Shown here piece after piece: positions 16,331 to 26,560 of a stretch of 64,000 nucleotides of DNA. Numbering within the stretch: position 1 is the first letter of the stretch; the number at the start of each line of letters is the position of its first letter. The stretch spans positions 124,001 through 188,000 of the forward strand of contig JBGAPF010000001.1 of the NCBI GenBank assembly GCA_044221445.1, written 5' to 3'. The notes under the pieces are model-generated. The model did no database searches. It had not been told where the DNA came from and saw nothing but the letters and a program-made list of their open reading frames with translations. The position numbers were made by a program, and so were the translations under genes. Origin of the DNA: JBDHTS01 sp044221445 (GTDB taxonomy: Bacteria > Pseudomonadota > Alphaproteobacteria > Micavibrionales > Micavibrionaceae).

Positions 16331-18391
16331 ATGGATGATCTTATTCCCGAATTTCTGACTGAAACCGGTGAAAGTCTCGGTGAACTGGACAATGCGCTTG
16401 TCAGGCTGGAGCAAAATCCGAATGACAAGGAACTACTTTCGAAAATTTTCCGAGTAATGCACACAATCAAGGGGACCAGTGGCTTTCTCAATTTACCCAG
16501 GCTTGGCGCTGTAGCGCACAAAAGCGAGGATCTTCTCGGCCTGTTCCGTGATGGAAAGCTGCATCCCACCTCAGCGACCATTACCCTGATTCTGGAATCG
16601 TTGGATCGGATCAAAATGATCTTGTCCAACCTTGAGGCCGCCGGATGCGAGCCTGAAGGAGATGACGGCGACCTGATAGAACGTCTGGAAGCCGCATGCA
16701 GAGGTGAAGAATCCACTTCCGCAACTGAGACAGCCGTGGATACATCCACGGCTGTCTCAGCATCTGCAAACGATACCAACATTTCAAATCAGTCTCTGCG
16801 GGTCAGTGTCGATGTGCTGGAAGATCTCATGACACTGGTAAGCGAACTGGTTCTGACGCGTAACCAGATCTTGCAGGTTGCCCGGGCCCAGAAGGACAGT
16901 GATTTTACGGGCCCATTGCAACGATTGAACCATATCGTTTCCGATCTTCAGGAAGGGGTTATGAAGACGCGCATGCAGCCGGTGGGAAATGCGTGGTCGA
17001 AACTTCCACGCATCATACGTGATATTTCAAACGAACTGGGCAAAAAAATTGATCTTGAAATGCTTGGCGAGAATACCGAGCTCGACCGTCAGGTTCTTGA
17101 AATGATCAAAGATCCACTGACGCATATGGTCCGCAACTCCGGCGACCATGGAATAGAAAAGCCCGAAGAGCGCCTGGCTGCTGGAAAGCCGGAAGCCGGA
17201 CGGATCAGGCTGAATTCCTATCATGAAGGCGGGCATATCATCATTGAAATTGCCGATGATGGGCGCGGCTTGCCGCTGGAAAAGATAAAAAAGAAAATTA
17301 TACAGAACGGACTTGCTACTGAAGCCGAACTGGCTTCAATGACTATGCAACAGATCCAGCAATTCATCTTTCACGCGGGCTTTTCGACCGCAGAAAAAGT
17401 TACGTCGGTATCCGGCCGCGGCGTTGGAATGGATGTGGTGCGTTCAAACATCGAAAAAATCGGCTGCTCGATAGAGATGAATTCGGTCGAAGGCCAGGGG
17501 ACTAGCTTTATCATTAAAATACCACTCCTGATGGTAAGTCCAGGAAGCGCCAATAGAATTGAAATGATCAACAACACGCCCGTTTTTCGCCTTCGGGACA
17601 GGATACTTCCCTTGATCAGCCTGCGCAGCCTTCTGGGTTTTCCTGCAAAGACCGACTCCTGTGCCCGCTATATCGCCGTCGTCCACGTCGGGTCCAGCCG
17701 CTTCGGCATAGTTGTGGATCGTGTGTTTGATACCGAAGAAATTGTTGTTAAGCCAGTTTCAAGCCTGCTTAGCGGACAAGCGGTATTTTCAGGCAATACC
17801 ATACTTGGTGATGGCCAGGTCATAATGATCCTGGATTCGTCCGGAATACTTAAAACCTCTAATCTATCAAACAAGGCAGTTCAGCATGAAAATTCGACTG
17901 AGAGCAAAGAAGTCGCCGCAAAAAATGAAATGCCCCTGCTTCTTTTTAATTCTGCTAATAGCCTTAAAGCCGTGCCATTACGGCATGTAGCGCGCCTGGA
18001 AGAAGTTGATCTGGCTCATATAGAACTTGCGAGCGGCCAGCGCGTTATCCAGTATTGCGGCACACTGATGCCTATTTATCTTTCAAATCCCTCTGAGCAT
18101 TTGCCCGCGGAGGGTAAACGCCCGGTTATCGTCTTCAACACAAAAGCCGGCATATCTGGCCTTTTAGTAGACCGCATCCTGGATATCACGGCGTTCCATG
18201 GCGATTACCAGATCAGGAAAGAAGGGACCGACGAGGGAAGCGCGATCATCCAGGGAAAAACCACGGATATCATTTGCCTTTCTCAGGATACGGAATCGGA
18301 GCCGCCTTCTCCGGACGATAAAATTGCGGATCATTTATATTTTCCAGGCGAAAGCCTGCACTCTACCGATCAGCAGAGGGTATCAACATGA
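16331..18391 (+). CDS. cheA: Chemotaxis histidine kinase CheA with a shortened regulatory domain
   Basis: CheA passes phosphate to CheY and CheB under receptor control. I start at the ATG at 16331 directly after cheZ, giving 686 residues. Visible parts: the P1 Hpt domain with His44 (VMHTIKGTSG), a short linker with no obvious P2 domain, and a P3 dimerisation helix pair from about residue 160. The ATPase domain carries the N box (MVRNSGDHGIE) and GRGVGMDVV. Two CheW-like regions then follow, the second near the C-terminus (GISGLLVDRILDIT). Between KIPL and RIEMINNTPV, only about a dozen residues remain where the family has roughly forty. The first strands of the first CheW-like domain, which bind receptor and CheW, are missing in frame. 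The gene overlaps cheW by four bases. Confidence 0.92.
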   Translation: MDDLIPEFLTETGESLGELDNALVRLEQNPNDKELLSKIFRVMHTIKGTSGFLNLPRLGAVAHKSEDLLGLFRDGKLHPTSATITLILESLDRIKMILSNLEAAGCEPEGDDGDLIERLEAACRGEESTSATETAVDTSTAVSASANDTNISNQSLRVSVDVLEDLMTLVSELVLTRNQILQVARAQKDSDFTGPLQRLNHIVSDLQEGVMKTRMQPVGNAWSKLPRIIRDISNELGKKIDLEMLGENTELDRQVLEMIKDPLTHMVRNSGDHGIEKPEERLAAGKPEAGRIRLNSYHEGGHIIIEIADDGRGLPLEKIKKKIIQNGLATEAELASMTMQQIQQFIFHAGFSTAEKVTSVSGRGVGMDVVRSNIEKIGCSIEMNSVEGQGTSFIIKIPLLMVSPGSANRIEMINNTPVFRLRDRILPLISLRSLLGFPAKTDSCARYIAVVHVGSSRFGIVVDRVFDTEEIVVKPVSSLLSGQAVFSGNTILGDGQVIMILDSSGILKTSNLSNKAVQHENSTESKEVAAKNEMPLLLFNSANSLKAVPLRHVARLEEVDLAHIELASGQRVIQYCGTLMPIYLSNPSEHLPAEGKRPVIVFNTKAGISGLLVDRILDITAFHGDYQIRKEGTDEGSAIIQGKTTDIICLSQDTESEPPSPDDKIADHLYFPGESLHSTDQQRVST

Positions 18392-18843
18392 ATAGTCATT
18401 CTTCGTCGCAGCAATTGTTGACTTTTACGCTATCGGAACAATTGTTCGGAGTTTCGGTACTCCAGGTTAACGATGTGCTCGGCCCGCAAAGGATCACGCA
18501 TACGCCCTTGTCATCTCCGGCGATCGCGGGCGTCATGAACCTTCGTGGCCGCATCGTGACTGCGATTGACGTTCGCCGCTGCCTTCATCAGCCGGAACGA
18601 AATCCGGAAGACGTGAATATGAGCGTCGTAGTGGAGCAGAAAGGCGAACTGTTTAGCTTAATGATCGATTCTGTGGGTGATGTATTGTCTTTATCCTCGG
18701 ACAGTTTCGAACCTGTTCCAGAAACTCTTGACGCATCATGGCGCGGCGTTGCAGCAGGAATTCATAAGCTACAGGACAACATCCTCGTCATACTGGACGT
18801 GGGTCAGCTACTTCAGACTGCCAGCAATAGACAGGGAGGGTAA
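18388..18843 (+). CDS. cheW: Chemotaxis coupling protein CheW
   Basis: CheW is the adaptor that links CheA to chemoreceptors. The 151-residue product is one CheW domain, with FGVSVLQVNDVLGPQ, the GVMNLRGRIVTAIDVR core and the closing VGDVLSL segment, of normal length. Its ATG overlaps the cheA stop (ATGA), implying coupled translation. With no receptor signalling domain left in this operon, any partner receptor must be encoded elsewhere. Confidence 0.93.
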   Translation: MNSHSSSQQLLTFTLSEQLFGVSVLQVNDVLGPQRITHTPLSSPAIAGVMNLRGRIVTAIDVRRCLHQPERNPEDVNMSVVVEQKGELFSLMIDSVGDVLSLSSDSFEPVPETLDASWRGVAAGIHKLQDNILVILDVGQLLQTASNRQGG

Positions 18844-18846
18844 GCC

Positions 18847-19227
18847 ATGGCTTCATGCCTTATTGTAGACGACAGCCCTACGATCCGCAAGATCACAAGG
18901 CGCATTATGGAAGAATTTAAATTTCAGTGTACCGAGGCGGAGGACGGGAAAGACGCCTGTGACGCCTGCGAAAACAATATGCCGGACATCATTATTCTGG
19001 ACTGGAATATGCCTATCATGAGCGGAATCGATTTCCTTTTGCACCTGCGGGCGATGGACGGCGGCGACCGTCCAAAGGTGGTTTTCTGCACCACCGAGAA
19101 CGGCATGGATTTCATCCAGAACGGCATGGCGGCTGGAGCGGATGAATACATCATGAAGCCTTTTGATAAAACAATTCTTGAGTCCAAACTTTGCCAGTTG
19201 GGTTTGATTCAGGAACCTTCGGCATGA
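18847..19227 (+). CDS. cheY: CheY-like single-domain response regulator
   Basis: The 126-residue protein is one receiver domain. It has the acidic pair in VDDSPT, phospho-acceptor aspartate in IIILDWNMPIMSG, a threonine in VFCTTENG and the KPF lysine. Phosphorylated CheY of this type binds the flagellar switch or acts as a phosphate sink. It lies between cheW and cheB and overlaps cheB by four bases. Since the other cheY of the operon is reduced to a remnant, this is the only intact CheY in the window. Whether it is the motor-binding one cannot be told. Confidence 0.92.
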   Translation: MASCLIVDDSPTIRKITRRIMEEFKFQCTEAEDGKDACDACENNMPDIIILDWNMPIMSGIDFLLHLRAMDGGDRPKVVFCTTENGMDFIQNGMAAGADEYIMKPFDKTILESKLCQLGLIQEPSA

Positions 19228-20312
19228 ACGTCTCATGCCCCTATCCAGACATCGCCGGCAAAAGATCGCGGGTAATGATCGTCGATGATTCCGCTGTCAT
19301 CCGCACTGTCATTTCCCGTACTTTGCGTGCGCATGACGACATCGAAGTCGTTGGCACCACTATCAATGGGGATGAGGCCGTCAAAAACGTTAAGCGCCTC
19401 GATCCTGATATTATTATTCTGGACATTGAAATGCCTGTTATGGACGGCTTGACCGCCTTGCCCTTGTTGTTAAAGGAAAAGCCGAACGTCCGCATCCTTA
19501 TATGTTCGACGCTTTCAGAGCGCGGCGCGGAAGTCAGCATCAAGGCCTTGTCTCTGGGGGCGGCAGATTACATTCTTAAACCTGGCGGCGATGCGATCGT
19601 CAGCGCTTCTGAATTTCAGGAAAACTTAGTAAAATCTGTGCGCTCTCTTTCGCTTCGTTTGAAGAGAACTACGGGACCGCATGGTGCGAGTCCTGCCAGA
19701 AAGCCTGAAATCAGGCTCCGGGCAAACAGCATGATACTGCCCCCCCGTATTATTGCCATTGGATCTTCGACGGGAGGACCGAAAGTGCTCATGGATGTGA
19801 TGGCAGATCTTTCAGGATTGCCCGTGCCTGTTGTTATTACCCAGCATATGCCGAAATCCTTTACCGCCATGCTGGCACAGCACATCACGCAGAACTGCGG
19901 ATTGCCCTGCCATGAAGGCGCGCAAGGAGATGCGTTGAAACCGGGTCACGCCTATGTGGCGCCGGGTGGCTATCATATGGCCTTTCATAAATCTGGGGAC
20001 AACGTTCTGATACAGCTAAATGAGGACGCGCCCGAGAATTATTGCCGGCCTTCCGTCAATCCCATGCTGCGCAGCCTTATTCCGATTTACGGGGAGCGCA
20101 TCCTTGTAATCATGCTGACAGGGATGGGAAATGACGGTTCCCAACTATGTGCGGATGTCGTTAAACATGGCGGATGCGTCATTGCGCAGGACGAGGCGAC
20201 GTCCACAGTATGGGGCATGCCGGGAGCCGTGGCGACCGCGGGTTTATGTTCTGCTGTTCTGCCTGCAAATGAAATAAGCGGCTGGGTCAAACGTGCTGTG
20301 AAAGGGATATGA
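19224..20312 (+). CDS. cheB: Chemotaxis response regulator / protein-glutamate methylesterase CheB
   Basis: CheB removes methyl groups from chemoreceptors when phosphorylated by CheA. The 362-residue product has an N-terminal receiver (VDDSAVIRT, IIILDIEMPVMDG) and a C-terminal methylesterase. The latter carries the catalytic serine in GSSTGGP, histidine in ITQHMP and aspartate in TGMGNDG. I use the ATG at 19224, which overlaps the cheY stop, in preference to an in-frame start at 19191 inside cheY. CheR follows four bases after its stop. Both adaptation enzymes look complete although no receptor is encoded here. Confidence 0.94.
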   Translation: MNVSCPYPDIAGKRSRVMIVDDSAVIRTVISRTLRAHDDIEVVGTTINGDEAVKNVKRLDPDIIILDIEMPVMDGLTALPLLLKEKPNVRILICSTLSERGAEVSIKALSLGAADYILKPGGDAIVSASEFQENLVKSVRSLSLRLKRTTGPHGASPARKPEIRLRANSMILPPRIIAIGSSTGGPKVLMDVMADLSGLPVPVVITQHMPKSFTAMLAQHITQNCGLPCHEGAQGDALKPGHAYVAPGGYHMAFHKSGDNVLIQLNEDAPENYCRPSVNPMLRSLIPIYGERILVIMLTGMGNDGSQLCADVVKHGGCVIAQDEATSTVWGMPGAVATAGLCSAVLPANEISGWVKRAVKGI

Positions 20313-20316
20313 TACT

Positions 20317-21195
20317 ATGAACACTGATGATTTTATTTTTTATAAAAAATTTCTTCAGGAAAAATCAGGTCTTTCCTTGAGCGAGGATAAAATATACCTG
20401 CTTGAATCGAGACTCAGCCCTGTTCTGCGTAAATGGATGTTCGGCAATCTCGATGAAATGACCCGGGCCTTGCGCCTGACGCCTGATCGAAAATTGGTCA
20501 TAGAGGTTATTGATGCGATGACCACGAACGAAACCTTATTCTTTCGTGACGATCGCCCCTTTCGCTGCTTCCGCAGCGATGTTCTGCCAGCCCTATTAAA
20601 GCTGCGCGATAACAAGAAGGCATTGCGCATATGGTCGGCGGCCTGTTCAACAGGGCAGGAACCCTACTCCATCGCTATGACTATTCATGAAACGATGCAA
20701 AATCCTGAGAACTGGCGAATTGAAATGCTCGCAACCGACATTTCTGAAACAGCTCTGGCGCAGGCAAATAACGGTGTCTTCGGCCAGTTCGAAATCCAGC
20801 GGGGACTCCCCATTCAATATGTCATGAAATATTTCAAGCAGGATGGGCAGACCTGGAAAATAGTCGAAAAAATTCGCAATATGGTACGATTTGAAAATTT
20901 TAACCTACTGGACAGGGCCGATAAATATGGCACGTTCGATATTATTTTTTGCCGTAATGTTTTGATTTATTTTGATGAGGACACAAAGCGAAAAGTTCTG
21001 CAAAATCTGATCAAGCGTCTTGCGCCGGATGGATATCTTTTTCTTGGTGGATCCGAAACTGTTATCAATCTTTGCCCTGAATTAAAGATTAACTCAGGAT
21101 GCCCCGGTCTTTATACGGTCCAAGCGCAACCTGTAATAGCCGGTTTTCCCAAAGCCCCTTCCAGCAATGACGCCCGGATCGGTCTCAGGCAATGA
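20317..21195 (+). CDS. cheR: Chemotaxis protein methyltransferase CheR
   Basis: CheR transfers methyl groups from S-adenosylmethionine to receptor glutamates. The 292 residues show the N-terminal helical domain, the ETLFFRDDRPF segment, the SAM-binding IWSAACSTGQEPYSIAM motif near residue 107, and IIFCRNVLIYFD in the catalytic fold. The length is normal. It ends the chemotaxis operon; a stem-loop at 21279-21308 follows. No pentapeptide-binding extension is seen. Confidence 0.94.
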   Translation: MNTDDFIFYKKFLQEKSGLSLSEDKIYLLESRLSPVLRKWMFGNLDEMTRALRLTPDRKLVIEVIDAMTTNETLFFRDDRPFRCFRSDVLPALLKLRDNKKALRIWSAACSTGQEPYSIAMTIHETMQNPENWRIEMLATDISETALAQANNGVFGQFEIQRGLPIQYVMKYFKQDGQTWKIVEKIRNMVRFENFNLLDRADKYGTFDIIFCRNVLIYFDEDTKRKVLQNLIKRLAPDGYLFLGGSETVINLCPELKINSGCPGLYTVQAQPVIAGFPKAPSSNDARIGLRQ

Positions 21196-21779
21196 GAATA
21201 CGACAAAGACAGCTATCACAATCAAATATTTTTTGTGAGATACTCGGAATGAGTGGCAATCAAAGCTTTATACGCTGCCTATCTGGCAATGAGGACATGG
21301 CCAGATAGAAAAGTTTAAATATGCAAATTACAAGAGCATCATGTCATAGTTTGTAAGCTACAACAATTTTTACCCTGTATTTTTCCCTATTATGAGGGAA
21401 AATTGCGGAGAGCGGTTCGCAGATGACTACGCACACCGCCATTTAATCAGAATTTTTCATATAATATAATCTTACACGCTGAGCCCGCATTTCGAGGGCT
21501 TTATCATCAATTCTTGCCGCACCATAGAGTACACTTTATCTGCGCTTTAAAGGCATGGAAAAATGCTCCCATTTAAACAGCCATCAAATTCTCATTTTGA
21601 GCTTTATTGGTAGAGATCAAGATTTATGGATTGTTTTTAATCCGGAATTTGGCTGGATAGCTTGCGGTCATGAAAATGAATCCATTACAGACCGCCCTTG
21701 GAATATTTTGCCAAAGGATCAGAATCCTGATCATCGTCCCGAAGATGAGTGGGTGAGCAGGAAAAGGTTCAAATCCGGA
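21196..21779. other. 584-base stretch after cheR without a convincing gene
   Basis: It holds two stem-loops (21279-21308 and 21381-21402). A plus-strand open frame begins at 21555 and runs into the opposite-strand glycosyltransferase/catalase gene up to 21989. The first 70 codons of that frame read without obvious bias, but the rest is plainly the antisense of the other gene. I cannot tell whether its start belongs to a gene truncated by the same deletion that made the chimera. Confidence 0.4.
21279..21308 (+). terminator. Stem-loop downstream of cheR, possible terminator
   Basis: CTATCTGGC pairs perfectly with GCCAGATAG across a 12-base loop, 83 bases after the cheR stop. The bases after it are A-rich and not T-rich, so it is a weak intrinsic terminator at best. 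It could instead protect the end of the chemotaxis transcript. A second inverted repeat (TTTTCCCT/AGGGAAAA) lies at 21381-21402. Confidence 0.4.
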
Positions 21780-22412
21780 CTAGGCCGCGTCGGCGCGTTC
21801 CCAGAAGCGCAACGCCCTGCACGATTCAATAAAGGCTGTCGCCCCACCTTTGCCTCCCAGCTGGACAAACCCGTTGTCAAGGACATCGGGAAGCCCGACT
21901 TTCTTGAACAGATTTTTGACCGGAGCCGTATAGGCCACAAACTTATAATGGGCGTAAGCGTCGGTAATGAAATCGCGCGCAGACGGTAATTTCACCAAGG
22001 CTGAGACGCCATCTTCCGTCGCCAGCATGGGCGGGGCGAACTTGAAGGCCGACAATTCATCCATGCAATCGAAAACCGTCAGCCGCGGCTTCAGATGATC
22101 GCTTATCTGCAGGGCCATCGGCGTATAGTACCAAAGGACATATTCGGAAATCTTCTCGTCCCGCATCAGGGAATCCACCAGCCTCTTTTGCCGCTCGCTG
22201 ACATCCCCCAGCGAGGCGTCATCGCTAAGCTTCAGCTTTACGACGGTGACTTTATCCTTCGTCGGCGAGAGGACGTAGCGGTCCTGGCCGGACTCGAAAT
22301 CCGGCTCCTCGACATAGAAAACACGATCTGACTGAGCGAAGCGGCTTAACAGGTGCTGGGGCCTTTGATAGACAAAATCCCAGCGCAGGTGAGAAAAGCA
22401 TAAAAAATCCAC
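21780..22412 (-). pseudogene. Chimera of a glycosyltransferase N-terminus and a large-subunit catalase C-terminus
   Basis: A GTG at 22412 with an AAAGAGAG ribosome-binding site opens a 210-residue frame. Residues 1 to about 130 are the start of a family 1-type glycosyltransferase (FLCFSHLRWDFVYQRPQHLL, FYVEEP, VFDCMDELSAFKFAPP). At about residue 131 (near base 22022) the sequence changes. From ATEDGVSALV to CRALRFWERA it matches the C-terminal flavodoxin-like tail of large catalases (ARDFITDAYAHYKFVAY, LDNGFVQLGG). No protein I know combines these parts. The glycosyltransferase active site and the whole haem domain of the catalase are missing. It looks like an in-frame fusion left by a deletion and is unlikely to have either activity. 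Confidence 0.8.
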
Positions 22413-22507
22413 GTTACTCTCTTTGTCGCGGTAAGATAATTGCCGGTTTCGGCAATAAAATAGCGGCTGATTCAGGAAGTGATCCGGCTGGATAGCGTCA
22501 GCAGAAT

Positions 22508-22768
22508 TTACAGCTTCCTTTTGCCGAACATCCGGCTGACGCCGATCAGAAGGCAGGCGCCGACGAACCCCGCGACAAGATAACCCATCCATCCTCCCAG
22601 AACGATGCCGAGAGCCGCAAAAATGGCATTGCCGACGATGGCGCCGATAACGCCTAAGATAATGTTCGTCAGAAGCCCCTGCCGTGATTTCATGACTTTT
22701 TCGGCAAGCCACCCCGCAAAACATCCGACTATGATCGCCGCCAGCCAGCCGACCTGATATTCTTCCAT
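22508..22768 (-). CDS. GlsB/YeaQ/YmgE-family small membrane protein
   Basis: The ATG at 22768 follows an AGGAG ribosome-binding site, so longer versions of this frame are not needed. The 86-residue protein has three hydrophobic helices with the glycine-rich pattern of the transglycosylase-associated family (GWLAEKVM, GLLTNIILGVIGAIVG, GYLVAGFVGACLLI). These inner-membrane proteins are usually stress-induced and have no proven enzymatic role. Catalase genes and general-stress genes often lie near them, which fits the catalase remnant next door. Confidence 0.88.
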   Translation of the reverse strand: MEEYQVGWLAAIIVGCFAGWLAEKVMKSRQGLLTNIILGVIGAIVGNAIFAALGIVLGGWMGYLVAGFVGACLLIGVSRMFGKRKL

Positions 22769-22857
22769 GTACTGCTCCTGATAAAAATGAGATTTTGAAT
22801 TGTTGATCTGCGTATCGATAGGTATCGTCCGGCTATTGTCTTGATAAATAATCCGGG

Positions 22858-23037
22858 TCAATCCTTCGTTTTGGTCAAAGGATGCCCGCCTGGCACGTGA
22901 TCGCTGCTGGGGTTTTGCCCGCTGGCGCCAAAACCGGTGCCGCTTTTCCCCGCCCCCTGTGCCTGGCTTCCCCCGCCCGCCTTGTCGACGGGAAGTTCGT
23001 ACGCCGTGTCTGTTTTTCCGTCATTTGGCTTTTTCAT
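22858..23037 (-). CDS. Small hydrophilic glycine-rich protein
   Basis: A 59-residue frame starts at the ATG at 23037. The product is polar and glycine/serine-rich (KAGGGSQAQGAGKSG, VPGGHPLTKTKD), of the kind seen among small stress proteins. The ribosome-binding site is weak. A GGAAC-N16-AGTT pair lies just upstream, resembling the general-stress EcfG promoter, but it would leave almost no leader. I cannot name a family. The main support is its position next to the GlsB-type gene and its composition. Confidence 0.45.
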   Translation of the reverse strand: MKKPNDGKTDTAYELPVDKAGGGSQAQGAGKSGTGFGASGQNPSSDHVPGGHPLTKTKD

Positions 23038-23161
23038 GCGTTTCTAACTGATAGGGGAAGTAATCGTTCCCTTTTTGCGGTTGCTCGCGTCATATAAGCC
23101 AATGGCACTTTAACAAGCGTGGCGGCGTTGATATAACGATTGCCATCAAGGGAGAATGACC

Positions 23162-23986
23162 ATGCGCTGGCAGATAGGCCGCCGAAGCCGGAATATCGAG
23201 GACCGAAGCGGCGTCCATCCCGTCGCCGCGGGCGGGGGCGGCATGCTGGTGCTGGCCCTGGCCGTCTGGCTGCTGGGCGGCGATCCCAGCCAGCTGATTT
23301 CGCAGGGCGCGTCGCAGCTTCTGGAGCAGCGCAGCGCCCTGAGCCCCGAGGAAACCGAACAACAGAAGGATTTCGTCGCCGCCATCCTGGGCAGCACCGA
23401 AGATGTCTGGGGCCAGGTTTTGCAAACCGAAGGCATCGCCTACCAGGCGCCCACGCTTGTGCTGTTTTCCGGTGTGGTCGACTCCGCGTGCGGCACGGGA
23501 CAATCGGCCATGGGGCCGTTCTACTGCCCGCTCGACCGCCAGGCCTATCTGGATCTGGGCTTTTTCCGCGATCTGTCGGAAGATCACGGCGCGCCCGGCG
23601 ATTTCGCCCGGGCCTATGTCATCGCGCATGAAATCGGCCACTATGTCCAGACGCTGCTCGGCGTCACGAAGGACAGGGATGCCCGGCCCGATGCCGGCGA
23701 AAACTCGTTCTCCGTGCGCATGGAACTGCAGGCCGACTGTTTTGCCGGGCTGTGGGGCCATTATGCGCAGACTCAATACAATATGCTGGAGCCGGGCGAC
23801 CTCGAAAGCGCCCTGAACGCCGCGACCCGCATCGGCGACGACCGGCTGCAGGAGGAAGGCCAGGGCTATGTCGTGCCCGACTCTTTCACCCACGGCACGT
23901 CGGCCCAGAGAATGCGCTGGTTCAAAACCGGCTTCGAGTCAGGCCGGATCGACGCCTGCGACACATTTAAGGCACGCTCGCTATAG
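23162..23986 (+). CDS. YpfJ-type neutral zinc metallopeptidase
   Basis: I start at the second ATG (23162), which is at proper distance from the AAGGGAGA site; the first at 23156 is too close. The 274-residue product has an arginine-rich N-terminus, one membrane helix at residues 23-40 and a large extracytoplasmic domain. That domain contains SACGTGQSAMGPFYCP and the zinc-binding HEIGH at 156-160. This layout is that of the YpfJ/DUF2342-like putative neutral zinc metallopeptidases; their substrates are unknown. It is transcribed alone and ends before a strong bidirectional terminator at 24017-24047. Confidence 0.9.
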   Translation: MRWQIGRRSRNIEDRSGVHPVAAGGGGMLVLALAVWLLGGDPSQLISQGASQLLEQRSALSPEETEQQKDFVAAILGSTEDVWGQVLQTEGIAYQAPTLVLFSGVVDSACGTGQSAMGPFYCPLDRQAYLDLGFFRDLSEDHGAPGDFARAYVIAHEIGHYVQTLLGVTKDRDARPDAGENSFSVRMELQADCFAGLWGHYAQTQYNMLEPGDLESALNAATRIGDDRLQEEGQGYVVPDSFTHGTSAQRMRWFKTGFESGRIDACDTFKARSL

Positions 23987-24016
23987 GGATGCATAAATCC
24001 TGCCCTTCCTTCCAAT

Positions 24017-24047
24017 AAAAAAATCGGCGCTTTGAAGCGCCGATTTT
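24017..24047. terminator. Bidirectional intrinsic terminator
   Basis: AAATCGGCGCT pairs with AGCGCCGATTT around a TTGA loop, with A's before and T's after. It lies between the convergent metallopeptidase gene (ending 23986) and the EF-hand gene (ending 24063) and should stop transcription from both sides. Confidence 0.85.
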
Positions 24048-24062
24048 CATGAATGCTGGAGT

Positions 24063-24560
24063 TTACTGGCCGCCACCGCCGCCAGCGCCTCCGCTGCCGC
24101 CCGCCCCCGCGCTTCCGCCCATTGAGCCGCCGGCTCCGCCCGAGACGCCGCTAGAACCAGAGATCCCTGTGCCCGTCCCTTCCGTGCCAGTGGAGGTTCC
24201 GGAAGTGGAAGAGGATGTGCTTGTTCCCGAAGAGGTTCCCGGACCAGAACTCGTGCCCAGGGTGCCGCCCGTTGAGGAAGAGGCGCTTAATTCGGCCTGG
24301 CTCAGCGTCCCGTTTCCATCGCTGTCCATGCGGCTGAAGGACGACGTGTCGGTCTGCCCGCCGGAAATCATTTCGTCACGGCTGACGCTTCCATTGCCGT
24401 CCGTATCGAGCGAGGAAAAACTGCCGCCTGTATTTTGTGACGAGACCGAACCGGCGTTCAGGGATTTTGTGCCTGCGCTGACAGAGGTGTCCGCGGCCAT
24501 GGCGGTTGTGGACAGCAGCGTCAGTGCCGCTACGGCAAGGCCCAGAGTTGTTATTTTCAT
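24063..24560 (-). CDS. Exported EF-hand protein with a Ser/Gly-rich tail
   Basis: The 165-residue product has a signal peptide ending TTAMAAD. Two EF-hand calcium loops follow: DTDGNGSVSRDE (about 52-63) and DSDGNGTLSQAE (about 78-89). The last 70 residues are almost entirely Ser, Gly and Thr. The protein should lie in the periplasm or outside. Calcium binding is well supported by the loops; the role is unknown. The low-complexity tail could be a flexible wall- or matrix-interacting segment. Nothing nearby forms an operon with it. Confidence 0.85.
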   Translation of the reverse strand: MKITTLGLAVAALTLLSTTAMAADTSVSAGTKSLNAGSVSSQNTGGSFSSLDTDGNGSVSRDEMISGGQTDTSSFSRMDSDGNGTLSQAELSASSSTGGTLGTSSGPGTSSGTSTSSSTSGTSTGTEGTGTGISGSSGVSGGAGGSMGGSAGAGGSGGAGGGGGQ

Positions 24561-24772
24561 GATGGTTCTCCTGTTTTGTGTGTGCCCGCTTCCAACACCG
24601 GAAACTCCGTGAGGTTCCCGGTTACACGGCGCCGGCAGGCAAAATTAATATTGATATTCGCCCTTGAAAAAGCCTGTTTGATGAATACAGGCCTCTATAA
24701 GATGCTGGTGGTTTCTGTGCTACGGAACGGGTATTCTGACATCTCATGAAATGCAACCCCACTGGATGCTGA

Positions 24773-26437
<1,665 letters not shown>

Positions 26438-26560
26438 TATGCGCTGCCGGGGCCGCGTCTAAAAAAATTTTGGTGTACTATTGGACTCGGTCTTGATCGG
26501 TCATGCATAAATGGGCACAGTATCTTCATATTTCAATTGATAAAGACAGGAGATTACCGC

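Noticed and set aside
21555..21989. Plus-strand 144-codon frame after cheR
   Set aside because: The second half is antisense to the chimera gene; the first half matches nothing I know and lacks a clear ribosome-binding site.
23040..23075. EcfG-type promoter GGAAC-N16-AGTT before the small gene at 22858-23037
   Set aside because: It would place the transcript start at the ATG, and the -10 half has a mismatch; mentioned only in the gene entry.
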